DNA of 64,000 nt from Tetrahymena elliotti 4EA (taxonomy: Eukaryota; Ciliophora; Oligohymenophorea; Hymenostomatida; Tetrahymenidae): contig JH720363.1 in assembly GCA_000231825.2 (NCBI GenBank), positions 62,001 to 126,000 on the forward strand, in the 5' to 3' direction. The notes beneath the pieces were generated by a model, which worked only from the letters and a program-made list of their open reading frames with translations, was not told the origin of the DNA and ran no database searches. The position numbers were made by a program, and so were the translations under genes. Shown piece by piece: positions 11,222 through 23,495 of this stretch; positions within the stretch are counted from its first letter, which is position 1, and the number at the start of each line of letters is the position of its first letter.

Positions 11222-14200
11222 ATGAAGTAAAATGCTTAAATTTCTTTTAATTAATGTAAAAAAAACTTAGGAGATTCTGCTAATGATGAATAATAAAGTA
11301 TGAAGTATTTTTCATAAGATATTATTTTTTAACCTCACATTTGTAAGAATAAACTTTATTCTTTTTTAAAAGATAATTAGTGTGAAGAGTATGAAAACAA
11401 ATATCCACAAAGATAACTTTCTGACTTAAAAACAAACAGCATTAGTCGAAGTTAATAAAATAATTAGGATTTAAACATTATTGTAAAAGTTGAGGATTTA
11501 AATGAGTAAAATATGTAAAATAATAATTATTTTAAAAAAAAATGCAATTTTTTAATGGAAATAATTATTTACAAAATTAATTTAGAGATTATGAAGGAAA
11601 ATTAGGCCAAGAAAATATGATTTTAAATGATGAAATAAACAAAATTGATATATTTTAGAAAGTAGAAGTAAAACTTATCATAATTATTAATCAATTTAGA
11701 ATCTGATTTTCTAAATAAATTCAGGTTAATTTGGAAGAATAAAAAAAAAATCATTAAGTGAATATCGAAGAATGTAATAAAAAGTTAAAAACATCCCATA
11801 TGTTAAAAGTGACAGAAGATAAATAGCAAAGACCCTATACTACTTGTGAATCACTTTGTAATACATATGTTGGATTCAGTTGCTTGTATTTTACTTCTAA
11901 GAAAAAATCAGATTTGGACCAGTAAGGAATAGCGATCAGTATATATTTTAAGCAGTTGAAAGGATTAACAATTCTTTGCTTTTTCTACTTTCTTCTTTCA
12001 ATTCCGGTTATGTATTTATATATATAGAGTAAATAAATTTTAATTCATATGAGATATAAAAGTATATAATTAAAAAATAGCTGCAGTTAAAAGCAATATG
12101 ACTAAATATAATAGTTATAGCAGTTATCTTGCTTTTACATTTATAGGTACTTGGGGCTATGGTAAATTCTAATTTTTTATTTATTTAAGAAAATTAAAAT
12201 AATATTATTCAAAAAAAGATGTTTGGCAATGTGATATGGGAAACTATTAAAATTTATTAAAATAAAAAGAAAAGTTATTAAAATGCTAAAGTGGAACATT
12301 TGACATAAGTTTCTCTCGTGTTGGACTAAGTAAAATAGAATATAATTAAAATTTTTTTATAAGATTTATTTTTTAAAGTGGAGTCTTCTGATAGCACAGT
12401 TTACTATGGGTGTTAATTTACATAGGTAGAAAGCCTAATTACTTAGTGTAACAAAAATTCAAATAAATATCTAAAAGAAAAATGTTTAGACTAACATGAA
12501 TGCTTAATAAATTATAATGAGATGGTTTAGGATTCCTTCTAAGATTCTGAAGAATGTAAATCTATGCTATAATCTCACTAAATATTTTTTTCCATACCTT
12601 GCTAAAACTCCTATATGGATTTTGGATCTTTTCAGATTTCTAAAAAGAATCTTTCAATTTTCATCATAGTAGTTGATATTGTTATATTTTATATCTTTAT
12701 AGTAGTTATCGTTACGTAAATTACTTGATATTTATCATAAAAACACATTTTTTTTTCTTCTAAAGAATGAAAATCACTAACAGTAAAATAGCTCATGATA
12801 TCACAGCAAATAATTGTATGGCTGAAAACTTCACAATCTTAGTAATGAATTTACCTAATTTACAATAAAATGAATTGACATAATAGTTATGGGATCACTT
12901 ATAAAATGTAAAAAAGCTCATTTTATTTATTAGCTTAAAGATTTTTAAGAGAATTAAAGTATGAAATGATAATCATTGTAGTTTTAAAGTTATTATATTT
13001 AAAAGTATTTTACACCTAATACTTTTTAAAATGAGTAATTAATTTTTTGAAAAATATAGTATCTTGATTAGCAATGCTAATAAAAGAGGCAAGATGAAAT
13101 CAAGATTATAGACATTAAGTTAGGTTATAAATATTCTCAAATAAAGGTTTAAAAGAAAATAGCTTCATTGTCAAAAATGTTAGAAAAATTAATATATAAG
13201 TATGTTCAAAAATATGATATTTAAAATGAATAGATAAAAGATCAATAATATGTAACAATAAATCATTTAAAAATTCTTTATGATTTAATTGATAACCTTG
13301 AAGTGAAAGCTAAAGCAAATTTTGAATTATAAAAAATCATTAAAGTAAAAAGTGATCTTTAAAATTTCAAAGTCAAGGATTTTGAAATGTCTTATTAAAA
13401 GAATAATTTAAATTATGCTTGGGTGACTTTCGAGAGTATGGACTAGAAATAAAGAGCTTTTTAGTTATTAAGCAGATCAATAATAATTATTTACTATTAC
13501 AAAATTTATTATTTTATTTAAAACTATTTCTATAAAAACAATTTATTGAATAAAGATTCAATCCATTTTCACTAGAGAGTATTGTATATTGAGAAGCCAG
13601 TTACACCTGATAACATCAACTGGAAAAATCTTTATTATTCTATTGCTAATAGAATATTTAGAAAATTGTTTTCTACTTTAATATCATTAACCATATTGGT
13701 TTTATGTAAAGATTTATTATTTTTTAATCTAATCAAGAACTAATTTATATATAATAAAAGCATTTGTTGCTATAGGGATATTAAAGTAATTACAAAAATT
13801 CTTAACTGTTCCATACCCTTCAGTTAATTGTAACACATCTGAATTTAAAGGGATTACTAAATAAGACATTGAAAATTTATCTCAAAATACAGCATATTAT
13901 GAAAAACTAGCAAAAGTTTAATGCCTCTGCTGGTTGAATGATTATTAGTATAAATTACAGGAAAGTTTATATTCTATTTGCAATGAATGGTATCATAACT
14001 ATCTATCAAATATGTTTATTCCTATTGGAACAGTTATCTCTTTAATCATGGTCAACTTCTTAATATATAAAATACTTTCAAAATTTTCAAAATTTGAGAA
14101 ATATAAATATTTAAATAGCGAAATGAATTCCTAGATAGCTAAGATATTTCTAGTTTCATTCATCAATTCTGTGAGTTTTTATCTAATTTAAAATTTCTAA

Positions 14201-16207
14201 TATTTTTCATATTTTATTAATTTAGGCTTTCATCATTTACCTAATAAATCAAAAGCAGGAAATTCCTGCATAAAATTAAGATGATTTTATGAATAAAGTT
14301 TTTACATCTGGTTAATATTATAGCTATAATCCTGAGTGGTATAGAAATGTAGGCATTATTTTTACTTTAAGTTTAATATCTAAATCACTCAGTGTTCCTA
14401 TTGGAAAAATATTCTTTTATTACTACAAAAGGTATTTATTTTTTTAAATAAATATATATTTTTGATAAATTTATTCTTGATACAAAATAGGTTCATATTT
14501 TTTGTTGATTAGAAATGCTCTTTTGATAAGAGTAAAACAAAATGTAAAAATGATCAGGAATGGATTAAATTAAGGTAAGGACCAAAATTTAACATCTAAT
14601 ATAGATATGCTCAGCACCTATTAGTTTTGTTTCTAATGATGAGTTTTGGAGTTGGAATGCCACTCATATATTTAGCTTCCACTTTGTATTTCTTATTTAC
14701 TTTCTATGCTGATAAATTCTTAAGTACTTCAATTTTTTTGATTAAAACCTATTATTAATATTTAATTTTATTGAATTAGTTTTTAAATTTTGCAGAAAAT
14801 CAAGACCTTATGATAGTTAAATGGCTTCATACTTTTAGATGGTTTTATGTTTTAGCTTTTACTTGCACTTAATATATAGCAGCAACAGTTTTTTAAATCC
14901 TTAGCTTTTTTACGATCTTTATAGCTAATACAACAAAAATATTATAATGGATACAGTATTTTTAGTAGATTTATCTAATCCATACATGATGGCTATTTAT
15001 GCTGGTTGCTTTATGATTCTTGTCTTTTATTTAGCTAGTTTAGCTTTGAAAGTACTTAAAATTTACAAAATATTTTGCAAAAAATCAAATTCGAGATCCG
15101 AGAAAAAGAGCATCATAAAATAAAATAAATTTTATGAGTGTAAATAAATAATTTTTTTTAATTTATCATTAATTGAAATTTTTCTTTAAAAAGTTATGAA
15201 TAAAGAGCAACTTGAAACAGAAATTAATCTGATAGATTATGCAATATATTATAATTAGCCTAATAATTATCTGAAGCAAATATTGCTTCAAAAAAAGGAA
15301 AATTTAGAAGGTTATCTTTAAAATATAGAAAAATTTCCTCCATTAATGACTTTTGTTGGCAACTATTCCTATGATTATAAAGTAAAATATTTTTTTAATA
15401 GTAAATGTAAAACATATTTTTTTATAAAAGCTTTCGAGCTCCTTTCAAAGTAAACTAAATTGGAAAAATGATTTAAAATTATGGAAGCTTGAATTTTCTC
15501 AACCTGTAGCTAACTTGATGAATAATTTATAGTCTTACTATTAATAATTAAGTGGATAAAACAACAAAAAAGATTTATTAAAATCCTTTTAAAAAAAATA
15601 AACTATCAGTAGATGGAAAAATGATGAAATTAAAAAATAAGAAATTCAAAATGTAATAATATTTAATTAAAGCCTATAAACATAATATCAAAACATCAGA
15701 GAAACAATAAATAAATCTAAAAAATAAAAATCTGTCTTCAAAAAAACATTCTTTAAAACATAGGAAAATAACATAAATAAAGCAGATTTAAACAATCATT
15801 TTAATTCTAAATAAGAAATAAGTTTTTCTTAATCCTAAGATAATTTAAGACAAGATTAGAATTAAATTATTGAGTAAGAAATAGTAAAAAAATAAGTAAT
15901 TATGTAGTAGGATATTTATTTTATGGATAAATAAGAAGAATGTAGACTAAATTTAGTTTCAAAAATTGAATTATAAAATGAGGAATTCTAATAAATTCCT
16001 TCCAGCAATAATTCACATAATGAGAATGAAAGCAAATTTCTCAAAACTTAGATTTTTTTGGATCAAAAAATTGATAAAGAAATTTCAATATGCGTTGAAG
16101 AAATTAAAAAGTACTCAAAAGAATAAAATGAAAATCAAGATATATAAAGTTTAGATGGAAAAATTAACATCTTCCCTTTTTCACAAAGTTATTTCTTAAA
16201 ATAATGA
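11222..16207 (+). CDS. OSCA/TMEM63-type channel with extracellular eight-Cys domain, paralogue 2
   Basis: Complete multi-exon member of the OSCA/TMEM63/CSC1 channel family. Order: cytosolic N-terminus rich in Q/N; a TM segment (about 11935-12025, ending SIPVMYLYI); an extracellular insert of about 170 residues (about 12220-12620) with eight cysteines in the contexts WQC, LKC, YGC, TQC, EKC, HEC, EEC and IPC; the next TM (about 12650-12715); the RRM-like linker with FTILVMNLPN and LWDHL; WVTFESMDQKQ; PDNINWKNL; then the remaining TM block with NPEWYRNVGIIF and GPKFN, and a Q/N-rich tail ending at TGA 16205-16207. Intron 13706-13760 is exact. The Cys domain resembles SUEL-type (galactose-binding) lectin folds: it begins L-K-C-x-x-G-T-F and has paired C-x-x-x-x-C. 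That link is inference. The start (11222) is the first plausible ATG in frame. Confidence 0.8.
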
Positions 16208-16736
16208 TCATTAAAAATAATGTTTTGTTTTAAAATAAATATATGTCATAATTTATTATTAAGAATTATTACTTAAAATATTTTTGTTTTTCATATTTAA
16301 ATTTAAACAAGGTAAGAGACTAGAAATAAAAAATAAATAGTTTTGAATTTTTTAAATACTTAGAATTCTATTTATATTTTTTTAATCAATAATTTTATCA
16401 TTTTAGAGTTTTTTATTATTTTATCACCTTCTTACAATGATTAACTATAGAGTAATAGTTTTATTATTATCTATAATTAATTACTAATATTTACAAAAAT
16501 ACTTTTGTTAGTTTCCTTTTTCTTTTTCTATTTTTTTTTACACCAAAGTTGTGATTGATAACATGAAATTTTAGAAATTTGAAAAAAATTATTGTGGATA
16601 AGTATTAATTCATCTTGAAGAAATTTTGATCATTTTTATTTAAGTTACTTAATAAATAAATATCCAAAAGAGATAGATATTTTATGCCATATTATTAAAT
16701 TTATTGTTATTGTAAAATTTTTTAATTTTTCAAAAA
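16208..16736. other. Convergent spacer
   Basis: About 530 nt between the stop of channel 2 (plus) and the stop of the propeller protein (minus). Poly-T and poly-A tracts only; no gene seen. Confidence 0.5.
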
Positions 16737-19700
16737 TCAATTATTGAAACAAGGTAGTTATTTTTCAGATGGTATATCAGAGAAATTTTAGTTCTAGTCA
16801 TCAATTTTGCAATTTTATTGAAATGGCTATTAAGAGTTATCTAATATTGAGTCAGATTTGTCTAAATCTGTATAAGGATTTAACTTTTGAATCGGATCAA
16901 TAGTTTAACTTGCTTGAAGAACTTCTGCTTAAACAAACTCTAATAATTATTTTGTTGGCAATTATTAGTTAATTTATTATTAGTTTTCAAGTTTTTATTC
17001 TTCTGTAGGAAAATATGGATCGGTTTAAAGGAAAAATGATTGAGCCAATTATTTGAATTTAACTTCATTTTCTTCAACTTCATTAGAAATTTTTTAAAGA
17101 GAAATAAAATTCTTTTGAAAGTTATTGCAAATATTTAAATCTTCATCATTAAAGACTTTTTCAGGATCTACAATTTCTTGATTTTTTTCAGATAAGTTAT
17201 TTAATGATTTTTCTTCAAATTCTGCATCTATTACTGTAAATGAGAAAATTTAAATTTTATATAAAAATAGATATAAATATATTACCTGAGAGAGACTTTT
17301 AGATTTCATGGAAATAGCTTGCATATACAGGCTATAATAATGTTTTTTTCCTTGTTTTTTCTATTTTAGTAAACGAATTATTTAATTCTTCTAATAGACA
17401 TATTCTAAATTTTCTAATTATTATATTAGAATGATTCATAATTTTTATTAAAATCACTTTTTCATCAGAAAGGTTAGGAGTTCCAAAAAATACAAGAGCA
17501 TTTTTTATGCATTTAACATTCAGCCATTTTGGAAGCTTTGTTTCAAGTGAAAAAGGTTGATAGTTTTTTTTGTCTTTACTCTAAAAACAATAGTTTTAGG
17601 ATGGAATAAGATAAGAAGCTTATATTGATTTAACTTAATGAGGGAAACAATGGAGAGACTCTCCTAAAGAGGGTACTAAACTCTTTAATTTTTTATTATA
17701 TAATCCCATAGCATCTGATAAAAGAACATTTGTTAAAAGACAAGGATTTATTTTCTTTTATAAAACTTGATCTAATCCTTTTTTATTGTCTTCAATGATA
17801 CCATTTTAATAAAGAATCTAACAAATGAGTTTTTCTTTAAGCTTAAATATTGGAAGTGGATTTTCAAAAATTTATACTTCTTCTGCTTCTTAAATTAAAT
17901 AACCATCATTTTTAATCATATTATTTTTATGGTCAAGTTTTTAATTTTCTTCATCTTCTGCAACAATATTCTTAATTGTAGATTGTTTATTAAAGTAGGA
18001 TGATGAGTAGTAAGCTATTTCAAAATAGTATTTGTACCAATCACTTGGTGAATATTTTGAATAAATCTTTGCATATTCTCTTAAATATTTGTACAACTTG
18101 AAAGTCTTAGTATCTTTTGAAATGAAGTACTTACAAACAATAGATTTTAAGCAGTTAAAAAAAACACTATTTTTATTTTTTAAAATAGGTTTCAACGAAT
18201 TAACTGAATATTCCCTTTTTTAAAAAGTAATTGCTATTCTATTTAATCTCATATCACTTATCAATTATTCTATCCTTACTGTTCCCTTTTTTTCACAAAT
18301 ATATCTATTTTAAAATTATTTCCATTTTTTTACTTTTTCATTTTTTTCACTTTCTTCATTTAAGTTTTTGCGAGTACTATTTGTAAGGTTTTTAAATATC
18401 TTTGATGTCATTTTTTGAAATTATTTATTCTTTTTTGAACTTACGAGAAGAGATTTGAGATTTGTTGATTAGAATTAAGGTTTTGAAATGTATTAGTTTG
18501 TGTTGGTTTATTATATTTAATTAAAATTAAAAATATTATTTTATTATGAGTTATTATTAAAACAAGATAGCTAACTTTATTTTATTGAATCTACTTACAT
18601 AGGATAGCTATTATATGATTCTTATGTGGTTTTATTTTATTCTTTTGGCTATTTATTTAAAAATTAAATTTTTCCTTTAAAAAACTTTCTCTTGAACTAG
18701 TTAAAAAGCAAATTAGCTATGTGATAATCATCACCAATTATTGTAATTTACTTGAAAAAAGGTTGATTAATTATTGCAAATTCATCAGAATATAATATTT
18801 TATCATTAATTATTGCATTAAAAAAATAGCTTTTGAATTTATAAAGTCCAATAAAACCTACAAGAATACCAAAAACTCTTAAAATTATATTAAGGGCATA
18901 TAATAAAGAAACTTAATTTATGTTTATTTTAAGTAATTCTCCAGATTAGTCATAACCATTTGAGGCTATTATCTTTAATTTTTCCACCGTTTAAAACATT
19001 TCTGATGAAGCAAACCCATAGAATTTAAGTTAATTGACTTCTAGCTTTATCCAATAATTGGAATTAGCCAAAGTATAATTATCATTATCACAATCATAAT
19101 AGTAGAGTGTGTAAGTGATTGGTAAAAAATTTTATTAAGGTTAGACAAAATAATTGTTTTCAAAAGAAAAATTGATATCGGTTTCAATAGGAATTTCAGA
19201 AGATGGATACTGATTTTCAAATTATTGTTACAAAGAATTCATTTTAGGTTTTATTGAAATAGGTTTGAGTTATTATAAAAAGATAGAATCTCTAATATAA
19301 AATTGATTACTATAATCATAATTTAAATTATCTACAATTTATAATTCTATCTTTCTATTTATATTATCAGCACATTCTTTGCAGTGATAAATAATTTACT
19401 TAAAAAGGATATTATTGATATTATATGTAGTGCCTATTAATTGAATAGTAGCTTAATCAGAGCTGAGTTATTATATACAACCACTGTAAGGAATATTAAC
19501 AAAAACACAGCAAGTGTCTTGATGATCAATAAATTAAATAGTTATCTTTATATCTTAAGATGGGCTTTTAATCATTGAGGATTTATTATTCTAATCAAAA
19601 AGCAATGAGTTTTAAGTAAAAAATATAACTGGATTGTAAAACACAGCAAACTAAAGAGTTATTTTGACCTTAGTTTGAATGAATTAAAGTAGATTCAAGT

Positions 19701-22266
19701 CATTTAATTATAAATCAGTTAAAGTAATATTTTTATTATGCAAAAATCTATCAGTTACATATCCATTATGATCTATTAATAAATGTTTATTTAATAACAA
19801 ATCAAATATTTGAGATGCTATTGTTAGATTAGTTTAGAAGCCATCTTCATGGAAAATAAAATTATCTTCAGTCAACTTTAATGCAGATTTTACAAGCAAA
19901 GTATTTTGAACAGGCTTAGATATATTTGATCTAAGACTTTCCTTAGAAACTTAAAATTTAACACTAAAATTATTGTTGATAACGCTAATCCAAGAAGGTA
20001 GAGACTATATTTTGAGTAATGTCTAATCATAATATAAAATATCAGAGATCATCATTCCTTCCTTTTAGTAAATAGAAATAAAATCAAATTAGACATTTTA
20101 ACCAACTGATAAGATATCAAAGTGAGAAAGGCTTATTTATTAAACACCGAAATTATTTTGATTTACAACAAACTAACTGATTTAGGTATGAATGATAATC
20201 TAGCTATTTAGAGGCACAATCCTTGTTCCGTATTCATTATTGATGAAAGCATACTTAAAATCTGAAGTAAAACAAGATGATTATGAACTTTCTTCCTCTT
20301 CCTAAAACATACTAATGATTTATAAATTATTTGGATCTGATGAATCAATTAGAGTAAGTTAGCCATCATCCATAGTAGAAACTAATAAAAACTAATCATT
20401 CTTCAAAACAGTTAAAAAATTCGTCCATCCTCTTAAACTAATTCTACTTAATATCTATAGTTTAGGTAGTTAAGAAAGATCTATAACAGCTACTCCTCTG
20501 TATCCATCAGTCAAATAAGCAAGTTTTTCATTATAAGGTGAAGCTATAATACCTTCACCTCCTTACGTATTTATAGAATCAGTAAATAAAGGGTTTATAG
20601 GATCTTCTATGTTTAAAGCACACAATCCATAACCTCTTACAGTTCCCAAAATCCATTTCTTATTTTTGGTTATCATAACTCCTGCTAAATTTCCTATCAT
20701 CAATCCTTCCATTTTCCAATACGAAAGTTTTTTAACAGAAGTTGGAATACTGACATCAAATATAAGTATCCCTTCATCATAACTTATAACTAGTATTGTT
20801 TCATCATCTGATATTGCTTATTCTTCAGCATGTTAAGTAGGTTCATTTATACTCAAGCAATCAATTATTTTTACATTATTTAAATCAGAAATATCAATAA
20901 TTTTTAATGCGCATTTATCTTCTTGTACAGCCTAAAAAATATATTTTTTATTTTTAGTTATAGTTGTAGCTTCAGTAAAATTAGGAGGAGTAGCAGGAAC
21001 AAGATATTTTTATTGTATTTTGTAAGGATCCTTATTAGGTAGATAAGCAATTAATAAACCCATATAATCTTATGTTCCATAAAAATATTAATTGTCTTCA
21101 CTCAAATAGCAACGCCACCTATAAAAAACTTATGGATAGAATGAAACTATCATCGATTGATGACCATTAAAGAGATTAGGTTTATCATCATTTAAATTAG
21201 GTAAAGTTTATTTGTAAATATTAAGTTAAATTTTGTTCACATAAATAATATTTCCATCAATAGGAGAGATCATTAACTAAACAGGTTAGCCAGAAACAAA
21301 TATTTTCTGGTAAAGAATAAGATTTTATTTATCAGTTATATCAAAAATGTAAATTCCCAAAGATCTAACTGAAACAATTAAAAACTAATCTTCCTTTATA
21401 AGCTCTATTGAATAAACCAAAAAAGGGTTAATCTCACTAATAGGCCATATCCTAAGTTTAAAATTTATTTCAATAGGATAATTAGATTCTGATTAAGATA
21501 AAACATCATCTAAAGTTGCCATATACACTCCATACCAATAATCAGTGCAATAGACATACTTTAAATCTTATGTTGGTTTGCATTAAAAGATTTTCCAGTA
21601 AGGCTTTGCACTTCCAACTAATTATAAAATTATAGAATTTTCTATATTACTTGATTAATTAAATGTAAGCTTTATTAAAGTGAAACCCAGTTCATTATTT
21701 CCTACAAATAAAAATTTCTCATCTTTAGAAAAATTTATTCGATTTATTAATGTAGCAGATGTTTTTAACTCAACAATTTTAAATATTACTTATGGGTTAG
21801 CAATACTATAAACTGCTAACATACCTTTCTCTCCTGCTACAAACATAAACTGATTATTCTGAGTTATAATGATATCTAAAATAACACAATTATTGAAAGA
21901 TGTAGATGATTACAATATAAATGACTTCTAGTTAGCAAACTCAAACATAGCTAATGAGTTATTATAACTTAAAAAGATATACTTAGCATCAGAAGTTACT
22001 CCAACAGCACTAAGAAACTAATCACTCTTATATTCGTAAATTACATTATAATTTTATCCATCAACTACCATACACCCTCTTTCACCTAATGATACAACTA
22101 TTAAATTAGCTTTTGAAGCTATCTTAAGATTTGTAGCTATTCCATTGTCAGATGTAAAATCTATAGTCTTCAAAGGTAGGCTGGAAAACACATAACTCAC
22201 TTTAGAGCTGAATACATTACCTAAAACTGAAAGTAGAAGTAATAATAATACTTAGATAAAATTCAT
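16737..22266 (-). CDS. Large surface protein: LVIVD-type propeller, cadherin-like folds, one C-terminal-half TM
   Basis: Two exons, 17286-22266 and 16737-17233 (intron 17234-17285, 52 nt), give 1826 codons including TGA. The N-terminus MNFIQVLLLLLLSVLG is a signal peptide. Residues of roughly 30-600 hold repeated blades ending in motifs such as FDITD, IIDISDLNNV, IFDVSIPTSV, VIDLSQLPKL and IDSSDPNNLQ, as in LVIVD-repeat beta-propellers. Next come beta-sandwich segments of the dystroglycan-cadherin (CADG) type, for example LPSWISV and YWIKLEVNQLKFYGF. A single TM (ALNIILRVFGILVGFIGLY) falls near residue 1120, followed by a tail of about 700 residues that contains another CADG-like segment (LPKWLNV...FFGTPNLSD). 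Probable role: adhesion or ligand binding at the plasma membrane; the partner is unknown. Signal, TM and reading frame are seen directly; fold names are inferred from motif likeness. Confidence 0.8.
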
Positions 22267-23495
22267 CAATAGTTTATTAATTTAGTTTGTTTTTTTGTTT
22301 CTATTTTGATTTTAATCAGAATTTTTTAAATAATCATCAAATAAAAGAAATATTGTTAAAAAATTAATAAAAAATGACTTTCAACAAATGATAGTATAGC
22401 TTAATTTGAACTGGAAACTAGCATTCATAACATTATCTATTTTGTATGTGGAAAAAAAAATTCGTTATTAATAAAAAAAACTAAATCTTTAACTTGTTTT
22501 CTGTAAAATTTTATTTCAAAGAACTTAAATGTTTTTTAAAAATTACATCTTTGAGTATAAATTAAAGGTTTAAATTGAAAATATTATCAAAATTTCGATT
22601 ACCTTCTTTTTTAAATATTCATTTATTTTAATTCAAAACTATTTAAGTAAAAAACAATAAAAAATCAGTAAAAAAATTGAAAAAAAAATTTTTAATTGAT
22701 TAATAATTTTTAATTTAAAGTTTTCTATGAATTCATTATTTTAAACTATCTGCTAATATTTATTACAAACAATATTTATAAAAAATTCTATTGACTTATA
22801 TAGCATTTATCAGTTTTTAACTTATCATAGACTTAAAATAAGCTAATGAAATAGATAATTGACTATCAATAAGATTTTTGTTTTCTTTTTTATTATTAAG
22901 AAATTATACAATAAAAGTTAACTAAATTAGTATACTACGACTAAGATATTTATTATCGAATGATGACTTAAATATCTTAAATTAATAAATTAACAAAATA
23001 TTTAATTACTTTATGTTAACTATAAATGTTATACTCTAAAATGACTTTAAATTTTAAAAAGAAATCAGGGATCTATTATATACTTAAAAAAACTAATTCA
23101 ATTCAGAATTAAGTTAGAAAATAGTAGAATTATTATCAATAATTAATTTCAAGTAAAATTTAATTATTTTGAAACAAAACTTGAATATCATCAAATAAAA
23201 TTACTAAAAATAAATATTAAGATATTATTTGTATAAAAATAAAATGTAAATCATGCTGAATTAATTGTAATCTTTAAGGCTAAAGAGTGGCTTAGTTTTA
23301 TGTATATTTTTGCAAACAATAATTAAAATCTGCTAGATAATAACTATTAAATCTGATTGATTATTCAGATTTTACATATTCTTATTTTATGAAAACAAAG
23401 AAAGAATAATACTTTTTTGTTTTAATTAAATTTGTTAATAAAGTTAGCTCATATCATAATGTCAATTTTGGTAAAGCCAAAATAAAAATACCTAG
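22267..23495. promoter_or_regulatory. Divergent upstream region, 1.2 kb
   Basis: Separates the head-to-head starts of the propeller protein (minus) and channel 3 (plus), so both promoters should lie here. It is almost pure A/T with many homopolymer runs. No RNA gene, repeat or ORF of note was recognised. Confidence 0.4.

Noticed and set aside
18360..18420. Separate gene starting MTSKIFKNL on the minus strand
   Set aside because: The frame is continuous with the propeller-protein ORF upstream, so this Met is internal to its cytosolic tail.
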